From contig OZ242183.1 of NCBI GenBank assembly GCA_965205925.1, forward strand, positions 992,001-1,056,000: 64,000 bases of DNA, written 5' to 3'. The notes under the pieces are model-generated. The model searched no databases. It was not told the DNA's origin and was given only the letters and a program-made list of their open reading frames with translations. Positions 1 through 9,039 of this stretch are shown here, piece by piece. The translations under genes were made by a program, and so were the position numbers. The stretch is from CAYRJD01 sp965205925 (GTDB lineage: Bacteria; Actinomycetota; Acidimicrobiia; Acidimicrobiales; Poriferisodalaceae). How positions within the stretch are numbered: position 1 is the stretch's first letter; every line of letters starts with the position of its first letter.

Positions 1-877
1 AAACGATGCGCGCTAGAGGCGTTATGCCAAGCTCTTCGGCACGCTTACGGCTCATTACCACTACCGCCGCGGCACCGTCATTTAGCGGGCATGCATTACC
101 AGCGGTAACGCGTCCATCGGGCCTAAAAACAGGCTTCAGTTGCGACACCGCCTCAAGTGTTACACCGGCACGAGGACCGTCGTCTTTGTCAACTACCGTG
201 CCGTCGGGCAGAGTCAGCGGAGTGATGTCCATCTCAAAGAAGCCACTGGCGATTGCATTCTCAGCCTTGTTTTGACTCATCACGCCGTACTCGTCCATGG
301 TTTCGCGGCTAACACCTTTTAGTTCAGCCACATTTTCAGCGGTCTGGCCCATAGAGATGTAAAGGTCGGGTAAGCCTCCCGGTGGCGTCCAATCACCTTG
401 TCCGCCCTGTTCGCGAACCTTGGTACGTTCACCTGGCGCTGCAAATACTGGGTTGGTAGTGCCGGGCAGGCTGTCTGCGTTGCCCTTTTCGTAGCGGCTA
501 ACGCACTCAACGCCAGCTGAGATAAACGCATCACCTTCGCCGGACTTAATCGCGTGAGCAGCCATGCGAATGGTCTGCAAAGACGAAGAGCAGTAACGAT
601 TGACGGTGGTACCAGGCACGTTGTCTAAGCCAGCCAGCACCGCGGTGGCACGACCAATGTTGAAGCCCTGCTCGCCGCCAGGTGAGCCGGTGCCCATGAT
701 GAGATCTTCAATTTCATCGTGAGGAAGCTCCGGCACCTTCTCCAGCACCTTGGTAACCATCTGAGCGCTCATGTCGTCAGGGCGCATATCTGTTAGGGAT
801 CCCTTGAAGGCTCGTCCTATAGGGCTACGTGCGGTAGCGACTATGACCGGATCTGTTGCGGCATCGGTGTTCTTCAT
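1..877 (-). CDS. Thiolase (acetyl-CoA acetyltransferase family), C-terminus beyond window
   Basis: The reading frame is open from an ATG at 877 leftward to the window edge, so about 292 N-terminal residues are visible and the C-terminal third is missing. The start of the protein (PVIVATARSPIGRAFKGS) is typical of the thiolase N-terminus, and NRYCSSSLQ carries the expected nucleophilic cysteine at about residue 96. Thiolases form or cleave 3-ketoacyl-CoA. The C-terminal His and Cys motifs are off the window, so degradative and biosynthetic types cannot be told apart. It lies 59 bp downstream of the CoxL-type gene on the same strand and may share its transcript. A role in acyl-CoA catabolism with the nearby CoA enzymes is inference. 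Confidence 0.9.
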   Translation of the reverse strand, partial: MKNTDAATDPVIVATARSPIGRAFKGSLTDMRPDDMSAQMVTKVLEKVPELPHDEIEDLIMGTGSPGGEQGFNIGRATAVLAGLDNVPGTTVNRYCSSSLQTIRMAAHAIKSGEGDAFISAGVECVSRYEKGNADSLPGTTNPVFAAPGERTKVREQGGQGDWTPPGGLPDLYISMGQTAENVAELKGVSRETMDEYGVMSQNKAENAIASGFFEMDITPLTLPDGTVVDKDDGPRAGVTLEAVSQLKPVFRPDGRVTAGNACPLNDGAAAVVVMSRKRAEELGITPLARIV

Positions 878-891
878 TGTTTAGATTTTCT

Positions 892-917
892 TTCTATGTA
901 GGTTTTCTATGTAGGTT
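892..917. repeat. 13-nt tandem duplication
   Basis: TTCTATGTAGGTT occurs twice head to tail, exactly, in the 59-bp gap between the CoxL-type gene and the thiolase gene. Confidence 0.9.
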
Positions 918-936
918 TTGTAGAGCAGTGTAAAGA

Positions 937-3237
937 TTATGCGTTTTGTAGGGCGCGCCAAACATTCTCTGGCGAGCACGGCATATCAATGTGCTCAATG
1001 CCTAAGTGCGCTACCGCATCGCACACTGCGTTGTGTACCGCCGGCGTTGAGCCGATAGTGCCCGATTCGCCGATGCCCTTAGCGCCGAGCGGATTGCGCG
1101 GGCTAGCGGTCTCGGTGTTGGACACTTCAAAGCTCGGCAGCTCCGCTGCAGATGGAACCAAGTAGTTCAGGAAGTTCGCAGTCAGTGGGTTGCCAACATC
1201 GTCGTATTGGACATGCTCGTACAGCACTTGGGCGACACCTTGGGCGATACCACCGTGTTGTTGTCCGTTTACAAGCATCGGATTCATGATCGTGCCGCAG
1301 TCGTCCACAGCTACGTGGCGTAGCAGAGCCACCTGGCCAGTGTCCTTGTCGATTTCCACCACTGCCACGTGCGACCCGAACGGATATGTCGAGTCGGTTC
1401 CGTCAAAGTTCTCCTCGGCTAACAGTCCTGCTTCAACGCTTTGTGGGCGAGCCTCATCGTCGTTGGAGAGTTTGGCAAGTTCAGCCCATGTGACCGAACT
1501 TGCGGGCACTCCTGCCACGTGTAGGGCACCTTCGCCAACTTCAATGTCATCTGGAGAGGCCTCAAGCAGATGAGCTGCCAGCTGTTTGCCTCGCTCTAGC
1601 ACCGCTTGAGATGCCACAAACACGGCCGAACCGCCCGTTTGCAACGAGCGCGAGCCCAACGTGCCAGAGCCACTAGGCACTTCGGCAGTGTCGGCGTCAA
1701 CGTGTTTCACCATTTCCATGGGGATACCCAAGACGCCTTCGACAATTTGAGTAAAAGCGGTGGCATGGCCTTGACCGTGCGAAGAGGTGCCTACACGAAT
1801 GGTGGCCGAGCCGTCTTCGTGTACCTCACAGCTTCCAAACTCAGTGTGCAAGCCGACCGGTGCGGTTATCTCCACGTAAGACGATACGCCGATGCCGAGC
1901 AGCTTGGAGTCATCTGCTGACCGGCGACTCGCCTGTTCGGATCGTAGATCTTTGTAGCTCGATGCTTTGAGTACAGCATCGAGCGTTTTTTCGTATTCGC
2001 CCGAGTCGTAGTTGGCACCTGTTTGCAACTGGATCGGAAACTGATCAGGCTGCAAGTAGTTCTTGCGGCGGATCTCCGCGGGATCCATCCCAATGGCCGC
2101 GGCGGCCTTATCGATAATGCGTTCAACCATCTGAGTGGCTTCGGGACGTCCTGCTCCGCGATAAGCACCAATCGGTGTCGTGTTTGTGATCGCTGTGTGC
2201 GCATTGAAATGGACAGCGCCGATGTCGTAGACGGCCTGACTGAGCATGCCGGTCAACATCGGCAAGATGGCACCGATGATCGGGTAGGCGCCCGCGTCGG
2301 CGACTACGTTGGCGCGCAGACCCAAGATCTTGCCGTCATTGGTGACGCCCATTTCAGCGTTCATAACCATGGCGCGTCCTTGCACCATTGACAGCATGTT
2401 TTCGCTGCGAGTTTCGGTCCAGCGCACCGCACGACCCAACGTTTGGGCGGCCTTACCAGCGATGATGTATTCGACGTAGATCGCAGCCTTTGGCCCGAAT
2501 CCTCCACCTACCCACGGGGCGGTAACACGTAGCTTGTCGGCCTCTAGCCCAAGCGCTGGCGCCAGTGCGTCGCGTGCTGAGTGAGCAGCTTGGGTAGAGA
2601 GATGCAGTGTGAGGTTGCCGTTATCTTCTGGCACTGCCACGCAGCCGTTTGGCTCCATTGGCGCGCCCGCTAGACGTTGAGTAACGATGCGTTCGGTCAC
2701 GACCGCATCGGCTCCTTCAAAAGGGTCGTTAGCGGATTGTGTATCAGCGTCGGGTACAACGTGAGCAAAGCAGACGTTTGACTCCTGACCCTCCCAGACA
2801 ACAGGGCTGTCTGGCTTGATGGCTTCTTCAATGTCAATGACAGCAGGGAGCGAATCGTAAGAAACCATGACTTGCTCGGCAGCATCGGCCGCCTGGGTGC
2901 TTGTCTCGGCTACAACCGCCGCAACGACATCTCCCACGAAGCGCACTCGGTCAACCGCTAGCGGTGGACGGTTCAGTTCAGGCGGCATCATCGGAAAACC
3001 TTGAAATGAGTCCAAAGCCAGATTTTGAGCGGTGTAAACCGCTATTACGCCGGGCATGCTCTCTGCGGTGCTGATGTCGACGTCGGTGATCTTGGCGTGA
3101 GCTTCAGGTGAGCGCACAAATGCAATCTGGACAGTATCGATGTCCATGTCGTCGACGTAGTGATTTTTTCCGGTCAGCAGACCGGGATCTTCCATGCGCC
3201 TGACTGAATTGCCCAGGATCGAACCTGATGCTGCCAT
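937..3237 (-). CDS. CoxL-type molybdenum hydroxylase large subunit, form II signature
   Basis: The 766-residue protein has the length and layout of xanthine dehydrogenase/CO dehydrogenase large subunits. It has an N-terminal a/b hammerhead domain followed by two molybdopterin-binding domains. Cofactor motifs are visible: GGGFGPK near 244-250, GQGHATAFTQ in the middle and GAKGIGESG near 718 with the catalytic glutamate. The active-site loop reads AYRGAGR (about 358-364), the form II motif, and not the AYxCSFR of true aerobic CO dehydrogenase, so CO oxidation should not be assumed. These enzymes normally need a 2Fe-2S small subunit and an FAD subunit, and neither gene is adjacent. Substrate unknown. 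A strong ribosome site (AGGGGG) precedes the ATG. Confidence 0.92.
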   Translation of the reverse strand: MAASGSILGNSVRRMEDPGLLTGKNHYVDDMDIDTVQIAFVRSPEAHAKITDVDISTAESMPGVIAVYTAQNLALDSFQGFPMMPPELNRPPLAVDRVRFVGDVVAAVVAETSTQAADAAEQVMVSYDSLPAVIDIEEAIKPDSPVVWEGQESNVCFAHVVPDADTQSANDPFEGADAVVTERIVTQRLAGAPMEPNGCVAVPEDNGNLTLHLSTQAAHSARDALAPALGLEADKLRVTAPWVGGGFGPKAAIYVEYIIAGKAAQTLGRAVRWTETRSENMLSMVQGRAMVMNAEMGVTNDGKILGLRANVVADAGAYPIIGAILPMLTGMLSQAVYDIGAVHFNAHTAITNTTPIGAYRGAGRPEATQMVERIIDKAAAAIGMDPAEIRRKNYLQPDQFPIQLQTGANYDSGEYEKTLDAVLKASSYKDLRSEQASRRSADDSKLLGIGVSSYVEITAPVGLHTEFGSCEVHEDGSATIRVGTSSHGQGHATAFTQIVEGVLGIPMEMVKHVDADTAEVPSGSGTLGSRSLQTGGSAVFVASQAVLERGKQLAAHLLEASPDDIEVGEGALHVAGVPASSVTWAELAKLSNDDEARPQSVEAGLLAEENFDGTDSTYPFGSHVAVVEIDKDTGQVALLRHVAVDDCGTIMNPMLVNGQQHGGIAQGVAQVLYEHVQYDDVGNPLTANFLNYLVPSAAELPSFEVSNTETASPRNPLGAKGIGESGTIGSTPAVHNAVCDAVAHLGIEHIDMPCSPENVWRALQNA

Positions 3238-3285
3238 TGCGTGCCCCCTGTTGTCGAAGGTTCAATAGATTAAGAACCAATAGGT

Positions 3286-3301
3286 AAGGGACATGTCCCT
3301 T
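3286..3301. promoter_or_regulatory. 16-bp perfect palindrome, candidate operator
   Basis: AAGGGACATGTCCCTT is a perfect 16-bp palindrome in the 177-bp gap between the divergent CoxL-type gene and the first amidase. A second, shorter inverted repeat (GGTTC at 3259-3263, GAACC at 3274-3278) lies beside it. Position and symmetry suit a dimeric repressor or activator that controls both genes. No regulator gene is adjacent, so the role is inference. Confidence 0.45.
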
Positions 3302-3352
3302 GTTGGTATGCGCTGAGATTAGTCGCGTGCAGCAAGACAAACCTAAGCATCA

Positions 3353-3375
3353 AATCTGAGTGCCGAATCTGAGTG
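3353..3375. repeat. Two-copy direct repeat, 13-nt period
   Basis: AATCTGAGTG occurs at 3353 and again at 3366, 40-62 bp upstream of the amidase start. Confidence 0.8.
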
Positions 3376-3414
3376 ATAGCTGTTTGCCCACTTGCTGCTG
3401 TCTAACCTGAGTTT

Positions 3415-4902
3415 GTGTCAATGAAGAGTGCGAATGATCTTTGCTGGTTGAGTGCCACGGAGTTGGCAAGCAAGATTGCCAGCGGAGAAGTGCTTGCGGC
3501 GGATGCCCTGGAAGCGGTTATCTCAAAATACGAGCTGTTGAACCCGGAAATAAACGCGGTTGTAGTGACGCAGCTAGATGAAGCTCGCCAACGAGCCACC
3601 GCGGCCGATGAAGCTCGCGCGCTTGGTGAGATATGGGGTCCGCTGCATGGCATCCCAATGACAGTAAAAGAAGCGTTCGACTGGACTGGTACACCTACTA
3701 CATGGGGAAATCCGCAATGGGCAGACAATGTGGCGCAAGCCGACGCTGTAACCGTGCAGAGGTTACTGAGCGCAGGTGCGGTGATTTACGGAAAAACAAA
3801 CGTGCCGCTGATGCTGTCCGATTGGCAGTCGTTTAATGAAATTTATGGCACAACGAACAACCCTTGGGATCAGTCACGAGTGCCGGGTGGATCGTCAGGC
3901 GGAGCAGCTGCGGCGTTGGCGACAGGCATGGCGACGCTTGAGCTTGGTTCGGACATTGGTGGTTCGGTGCGTAATCCGGCGCATTACTGCGGTGTGTTCG
4001 GCCACAAGCCCACCTTTGGTGTTGTGCCAAATCAAGGGCATGAACCGCCAGGATTTACGGTCCCGCTTGATATTGGAGTGTGCGGGCCGTTGGCGCGCAC
4101 AACGGCAGACCTGGAACTAGCGCTTGACGTGCTAGCGGGCCCAACTGGGTTTGACGCAGCGGGCTATCGCTTGGAGATGCAGCCAGAGGCTCGTGATTCA
4201 CTAACCGATTTTCGGGTGGGCGTGATGCTTGACACAGGCGTGATAGCTACCTCAACGGTGATGATTGATGCTTTACAAAGCGCGGTTGACCGATTAGCAG
4301 AAGCTGGCGCTGACATAGCCGAAGCCACTCCAGATGTTGATCAGTTTGAATACTTTGACAACTACCTGCATTTGGTGAGATCGGCGACAAGCGGGATGAT
4401 TATCAACGATGATGCTTTTGCCGAGCACAAGAAACTGGCTAAGCGATATGACCCTGCTCGGCGCTATGGGCGATCGGTTGAAGACTTGAAAGCGATTGTT
4501 GGTCACGCGACGACGATGACGCATCGCGAATGGCTGGGCCAAAACGAGACGCGCGAGGGTTATCGGAGAGCTTGGGCTGAATATTTCGACAGTTTTGATT
4601 TGCTGTTGTGCCCAGCAGCAGCATCAACGGCTTACGAGCACGATCATTGCGCTACTCGCATAGAACGCACCATTGAAGTTGACGGCAATCAGGAGCCTGG
4701 CATGGATCAACTGTTTTGGGCTGGTTGGAGTTGCAGTGCGTATCTACCTTCAACGGTCGCACCAATCGGGTTAGCCGCCGACGGACTGCCAGTAGGTATT
4801 CAGATAGTGGCGCCGCATCTGGGTGATCGTCGATCGCTGCGCTATGCCCAGCTAGTAGAACAAGCCCTTGGCGGTTTCGTACCACCGCCAATAGCTGTTT
4901 AG
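3415..4902 (+). CDS. Amidase signature family hydrolase
   Basis: The 495-residue protein has the complete amidase-signature triad: Lys85 in MTVKEAFD, cis-Ser161 in GGSSGG and nucleophile Ser184 in GSDIGGSVR. This family hydrolyses amide bonds of small molecules, but substrate cannot be read from the sequence. GatA is unlikely because no gatC or gatB is nearby. The start used is a GTG; an ATG two codons later (3421) is equally possible. It is followed after 11 bp by the thioesterase gene. A second amidase of the same type lies at 6748-8184 on the other strand. Confidence 0.9.
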   Translation: MSMKSANDLCWLSATELASKIASGEVLAADALEAVISKYELLNPEINAVVVTQLDEARQRATAADEARALGEIWGPLHGIPMTVKEAFDWTGTPTTWGNPQWADNVAQADAVTVQRLLSAGAVIYGKTNVPLMLSDWQSFNEIYGTTNNPWDQSRVPGGSSGGAAAALATGMATLELGSDIGGSVRNPAHYCGVFGHKPTFGVVPNQGHEPPGFTVPLDIGVCGPLARTTADLELALDVLAGPTGFDAAGYRLEMQPEARDSLTDFRVGVMLDTGVIATSTVMIDALQSAVDRLAEAGADIAEATPDVDQFEYFDNYLHLVRSATSGMIINDDAFAEHKKLAKRYDPARRYGRSVEDLKAIVGHATTMTHREWLGQNETREGYRRAWAEYFDSFDLLLCPAAASTAYEHDHCATRIERTIEVDGNQEPGMDQLFWAGWSCSAYLPSTVAPIGLAADGLPVGIQIVAPHLGDRRSLRYAQLVEQALGGFVPPPIAV

Positions 4903-4913
4903 AGAACATCAAG

Positions 4914-5840
4914 ATGAGTGATATTTCCATTGTCCAAAAGAATGCTTCGAGCGACTCTTCATTGGGTTCTCTACAGGCGTTGTTGAATGTTCGTCCCATC
5001 GAAGCCTCCGGAGAAATCTCTAGCAATCCTGCTACGAACACAGACACGATCTTTGCTGGCGATCCGGCAGGTCAGGGTGGAATGGCTCTTTACGGTGGGC
5101 ACCTGTTAGGTCAAGCAGTGACCGCTGCATGTAGGACCGTCGAACCCGAGAGTCAGATGCACTCGCTGCACTCTTATTTTTTGCTGCCTGGCGATGGACT
5201 AGCGCCCGTTGATTATGAGGTCTCAGTTGTCAGACAAGGACGCTCTTTTTGCTCGCGCCGCGTGCTTGCTATGCAGAGCGGAAAGCAAATTTTCGATCTG
5301 ACGGCGTCCTTTCATAAGCCGGAGCAAACCAGTTACGCCCCAATGTCGGTTCCAGCTCCAACTGGGTTGGCAGACCCTGCAACTTTGCCGACGTTTCAAG
5401 ATTGCATTGACGAGCTTGGTCCGATCTTTGGTGAGCATTGGTCTTACTACCCGCGACCGGTGCAATACCGGGTGGCACGTGCACCGTGGCTGGAGGTCGG
5501 AGCTTCGGATCGTCAAGGCATTGACTTCTGGTTTCGAGTGGAACACCGTCTGCTAGATGAGCCAGATGTTCACACCGCCTTGCTGGCGTATATGAGCGAC
5601 GACTGCTTGTCTGACAACGTCGGCGTCCCCTATGGCATTACTGCTGGAACACAAGACATCATGATGGTGAGCCTTGACCATTCGATGTGGTTTCACCGAC
5701 CGGTGCGAGCCGATGAGTGGGTGTTTGTACAGCAGTGGCCAGTAGCGGCTCACGGAGCACGCGGAACAGCTCAGGCGCATTTCTGGCAAGACGGGCAGTT
5801 AGTTGCTACTGCGGTGCAAGAGGCTCTTGCGAGGTTTTAG
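4914..5840 (+). CDS. TesB-type acyl-CoA thioesterase II
   Basis: The 308-residue protein matches the double-hotdog TesB family in length and motifs. GGHLLGQAVTAA near residue 62 begins the first hotdog. LDHSMWFHRPVRADEW near residues 255-270 is the characteristic motif of the second. The family hydrolyses acyl-CoA to free acid and CoA in the cytoplasm. The gene starts 11 bp after the amidase stop and is probably cotranscribed. Its last 35 bp overlap the convergent alpha/beta hydrolase gene. Chain-length preference cannot be inferred. Confidence 0.9.
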   Translation: MSDISIVQKNASSDSSLGSLQALLNVRPIEASGEISSNPATNTDTIFAGDPAGQGGMALYGGHLLGQAVTAACRTVEPESQMHSLHSYFLLPGDGLAPVDYEVSVVRQGRSFCSRRVLAMQSGKQIFDLTASFHKPEQTSYAPMSVPAPTGLADPATLPTFQDCIDELGPIFGEHWSYYPRPVQYRVARAPWLEVGASDRQGIDFWFRVEHRLLDEPDVHTALLAYMSDDCLSDNVGVPYGITAGTQDIMMVSLDHSMWFHRPVRADEWVFVQQWPVAAHGARGTAQAHFWQDGQLVATAVQEALARF

Positions 5841-6696
5841 CACCCCGCAAATTTGCTGATAAACCAGCTTTGCTGATAAACGCAGTCACCGTAGCGTTCC
5901 AGCTATCCGGGGCATGAGCGTTGACCGCATGTGAGGCAGGTAGGTCAACGATCTCAAGCCCAGGAATCTTGCGTGCCTGCGATAAGAGTGGCTGAAAGCG
6001 CTTCTCTTGCACACCGTTTGTCAGCAAAGCCGGAACAGAAATTTCCGCCAATCGATCGCCAAGCGGTAGCTGTGGATTGGTGATCCTGAATGATCGGATC
6101 AGGCCGTCGGTGGAATGTTCAGAAAATTCTTGATCCAGTTTCTTACGTATGTGCGGCGAGATTCGCTTTGAGCGACCTGGGTTCAGCCAGCTATCACGCA
6201 ACACTTCCAATCCGTTTGTTTCGACCGATTCCGCCCGATCTTTGGTAATGGTTTTGGTGCGCTCATCCCAAGTGTCAGGATCGCTAAACGCCGAGGCGGA
6301 ATTTGTAAGCACTATGCCGATGAGATTCTCCGGGCGAGCCAGGGCGTAATGCAAAGTCAGCGCAGCACCCATCGACTGGCCGATCACCCATATAGCGCCG
6401 GGTCTTTCGCAAGAGGTTTCGCCTGCCACGGCCACCCGAATTTTCTCAAATTCCGCTACGTATGCAAGTGGGTCATACTTACTTGGATCGTTAGGAGCGG
6501 GGGAAGCGCCATGGCCCCAAAGCTCAACTACCACCGGCCGACAAACCTGGCTAAGTGCTGCCAGGTTGTCATCCCAATATGAGCGACTGCCAAGCACTCC
6601 GTGCACCAACAACGCCACCGGCCCCTGTCCAGGATGCACTACATAATTCAGGTGATAGTTCAAGTGCGGCCTGTCCGGGTGCTCTTTAATGTTCAT
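5806..6696 (-). CDS. Alpha/beta hydrolase
   Basis: The 296-residue protein has an alpha/beta-hydrolase fold: LLVHGVLGS supplies the oxyanion-hole HG, GQSMG carries the nucleophile Ser108, and a histidine in PASHAVNAHAPD near residue 255 completes the triad. The C-terminus contains a 13-nt coding duplication (5852-5881) that doubles a short Ile-Ser-Lys/Leu-Ser-Ala segment after the last conserved motif. It overlaps the convergent thioesterase gene. The substrate is unknown; esterases, lactonases and haloalkane-type enzymes share this pattern. Confidence 0.85.
   Translation of the reverse strand: MNIKEHPDRPHLNYHLNYVVHPGQGPVALLVHGVLGSRSYWDDNLAALSQVCRPVVVELWGHGASPAPNDPSKYDPLAYVAEFEKIRVAVAGETSCERPGAIWVIGQSMGAALTLHYALARPENLIGIVLTNSASAFSDPDTWDERTKTITKDRAESVETNGLEVLRDSWLNPGRSKRISPHIRKKLDQEFSEHSTDGLIRSFRITNPQLPLGDRLAEISVPALLTNGVQEKRFQPLLSQARKIPGLEIVDLPASHAVNAHAPDSWNATVTAFISKAGLSANLRGAKTSQEPLAPQ
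5852..5881. repeat. Two-copy direct repeat, 17-nt period
   Basis: TTTGCTGATAAAC occurs at 5852 and 5869. It lies just after the thioesterase stop and inside the C-terminal codons of the opposite-strand hydrolase. Confidence 0.9.
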
Positions 6697-6747
6697 CAGG
6701 CCGTGCTGAACGATCGTTTGAGCAGGCCTATTGCCCTAGTTAGATAG

Positions 6748-8184
6748 TTAGAAGCCAGCCGGGGCAGTGAAGCCGCCCAGTGCCTCAGACAAGAAGCGTG
6801 CTATTGCTAGTGGTGTTCGATCCTCCAGGAATGGACCTGCGATTTGCACACCCACTGGTAGTCCATCAACTTGTCCGATCGGAACGACGGTGGCGGGCAG
6901 CCACGACACACCGGTAAGTCCCATCCATTTGATGGTGTCAAAGTAAGGGCGTGTCTCGCCGTTTACCTCATAGGAACGAGCCGTCATCGGACGGCTGTGG
7001 TCGTGGCGGATGGCGGCTGTTGGAGTAACTGGCAGCAGCACTACATCCCAGTCACCAAAAAAGTCTGCCCATCGTTGCCTTTGTTGCAAGCGGCGTTCGT
7101 GCCAGCTCAGCCATTCGCGGTGACGCATAGCGGCGTACCAGATGCCAAAATCGCCTTCGGGTTCCTCACCGGAGTTAGCCAGTTCTTCCAGTTCGGCCAG
7201 GGTCCAAGTGCCAGCCTCGGCTGCGGACAACAGATGCAGAAAAGTGTCGACGGCTTTGTCAAATGTGAACTCTGGTCTTGCCTCGGTGTCAATGGTGGCT
7301 CCTGCCCGCGACAGCGCTTGGGCAGCATTTATAAGCAGTTCGCGATAGCGCTCGTCGATGGGGCAGGACACTTCGTCTAGCCATACCGCTATGCGATAGT
7401 CCGCAATGGCCTTGTGGCGAGCTGGAGGCAAATCGATGGAGTAGGCAACGTTGTTCCAAGTGTCCGGACCTACCAGCAGGTCAAGCGCCATCTCCAAGTC
7501 ATCTACGCTGCGAGCCATGGGGCCTGCCACCGCAATATCGGCTTGGCTAAGTGTGCCTGGCATGCCAGGGATTTGACCCAAGGCCGAAACAATGCCGTAG
7601 CTGGGTTTGTGCCCGCACACGCCAGACCAGTGCGACGGGACTCGAATAGAACCCCCAATATCTGAGCCAAGTTCAAGCGGGGTGTACCCGGCAGCTAAGG
7701 CCGCTCCCGATCCACCAGATGAGCCTCCCGGAGTGTGTTCAACGTTGTACGGGTTAGCCGTAACGCCATAAACCTCGTTGTAAGACTGCGTATCGCCAGC
7801 CCAGATGGGAAGGTTGGTTTTTCCAAATACAACAGCACCTGCACTCTTGTAGCGAGAAACAGGGTTGGCATCACCAGTTGGAACAAAGTCGGCAAGTTCA
7901 GGTGCGCCAGAGGTGGTGATGATGCCCTCTGTCTGGAATGAGTCTTTGATGGTGATTGGCACACCGTGCAGCGGTCCGCTGATCTCACCTGCCGCAGTAG
8001 CGGTGTCTGCCTTGTCGGCGGCCTCAAGGGCGCGTTCTGAGTCCAGTTGCACGACGGCATTGATCGGCCCGTCGAGACGGTCTACGCGAGCAAGTGCAGC
8101 TTCTAGTAGCTCGCGACTTGATACCTCTCGACGCGCGATTGCGGCTGCAGTGTCAATGGCAGATTGGTAAGCGAAGTCGTTCAC
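6748..8184 (-). CDS. Amidase signature family hydrolase, second copy
   Basis: The 478-residue protein has the amidase-signature triad: Lys80 in PITIKDSF, cis-Ser156 in GGSSGG and nucleophile Ser179 in GSDIGGSIR. It is clearly related to the amidase at 3415, sharing almost the same signature block and a similar C-terminal VPIG..GLPVGVQI motif. Sequence differences in the substrate-binding half suggest different substrates. It lies 51 bp upstream, in transcription order, of the alpha/beta hydrolase, so the two may form an amide/ester hydrolysis pair. GatA function is unlikely for lack of gatB and gatC. Confidence 0.9.
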   Translation of the reverse strand: MNDFAYQSAIDTAAAIARREVSSRELLEAALARVDRLDGPINAVVQLDSERALEAADKADTATAAGEISGPLHGVPITIKDSFQTEGIITTSGAPELADFVPTGDANPVSRYKSAGAVVFGKTNLPIWAGDTQSYNEVYGVTANPYNVEHTPGGSSGGSGAALAAGYTPLELGSDIGGSIRVPSHWSGVCGHKPSYGIVSALGQIPGMPGTLSQADIAVAGPMARSVDDLEMALDLLVGPDTWNNVAYSIDLPPARHKAIADYRIAVWLDEVSCPIDERYRELLINAAQALSRAGATIDTEARPEFTFDKAVDTFLHLLSAAEAGTWTLAELEELANSGEEPEGDFGIWYAAMRHREWLSWHERRLQQRQRWADFFGDWDVVLLPVTPTAAIRHDHSRPMTARSYEVNGETRPYFDTIKWMGLTGVSWLPATVVPIGQVDGLPVGVQIAGPFLEDRTPLAIARFLSEALGGFTAPAGF

Positions 8185-8325
8185 AGTTTCCCCTGGTTCT
8201 GTAGCTCAGCTTGTTGTACATGTCTAGCGCTGCGTTTGAACGCTATTTGGTTGGCAAGTTAGTGGCTGCTTTGATTTATTTTAATTCTGATTGACCAAAG
8301 TGTCTCTTGCCGTAAGAGTGCGGTA

Positions 8326-9039
8326 ATGAGTTCTTTCGGTCTTTTTCCTGCTGCGTGGTTGCTTTGCATAGTGCCTTTGTTGCTGGCACTTTTTGGGTGT
8401 GGAGCCAGCACCGAAGCGGCGATATTACGGCTGCCGTTTCAACAAAACCATCAGATACAACTCAGCTCGCAAATACCTGACTCGATAGAAACGACGCGAA
8501 ACAGTCTCACTAACGGCTCTGTTAACGACAAGGTCGTAACAGGCGCGAACACTATTGACGCAGTGGTTGGGCCAGTCGTGCTTGATGAGCCCGTAGAACT
8601 TGAAGTAGTAAGCCGTTTTGAGCAAGCCATGACGGCATATCGCGTGGCACGTTCACAGCCTGTTCAACCCGATTTTTCGCAACTTGAACTAACGCACACC
8701 CCTGCAACGGCAGTGCAACTAAAGGCGGGATTGCGATTACAGGACGCTAATCGTCTTGCGTTGCGTTACCCGGATGGTCAGGAATTTTCTGCCCGCTACG
8801 CCGCGGTCAGCGTCAGCGGCGCAACGACGGCTGGTGGTGCTATCGGTGATGCAGCCACGGTGACGGGTTGCACGCACTACCACGCCATCGAATTTGATTC
8901 AAGTAACGGCAGCGATGTGAACGTGGTTGACGAAAAAGTCAGTTTTACCGCACAGCTAGTTCTAAGCCCCGATCAGGATTGGCTGCTTGACACTTATGTG
9001 GCGTTTCCGCTTGATGCGTGGGGTGAGGTGCAGTGTTGA
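8326..9039 (+). CDS. Putative lipoprotein, function unknown
   Basis: I do not recognise this 237-residue protein. It starts with a hydrophobic signal segment ending in LLALFGC, a plausible lipobox with Cys25 as the lipidated residue, so it should sit on the outer face of the membrane. The rest is hydrophilic, with two further cysteines (TGCTHYHAIEF and the C-terminal EVQC). The C-terminal part (QDWLLDTYVAFPLDAWGEVQ) looks like a beta-rich export domain. Its stop overlaps the GTG start of the next exported protein by 7 bp, so the two are translated together and may act together at the envelope. Confidence 0.7.
   Translation: MSSFGLFPAAWLLCIVPLLLALFGCGASTEAAILRLPFQQNHQIQLSSQIPDSIETTRNSLTNGSVNDKVVTGANTIDAVVGPVVLDEPVELEVVSRFEQAMTAYRVARSQPVQPDFSQLELTHTPATAVQLKAGLRLQDANRLALRYPDGQEFSARYAAVSVSGATTAGGAIGDAATVTGCTHYHAIEFDSSNGSDVNVVDEKVSFTAQLVLSPDQDWLLDTYVAFPLDAWGEVQC

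Noticed and set aside
1190..1573. Long open frames opposite the CoxL-type, amidase, trigger-factor and obg genes
   Set aside because: They are shadows of strongly biased codons in the real genes and have no homologous motifs.
937..3237. Annotation as aerobic CO dehydrogenase
   Set aside because: The active-site loop is AYRGAGR and lacks the AYxCSFR cysteine needed for the copper-molybdenum centre; small and medium subunits are missing.
6748..8184. Assignment of either amidase as GatA of the tRNA amidotransferase
   Set aside because: No gatB or gatC nearby and the two copies are divergent from each other; the generic signature alone does not support it.
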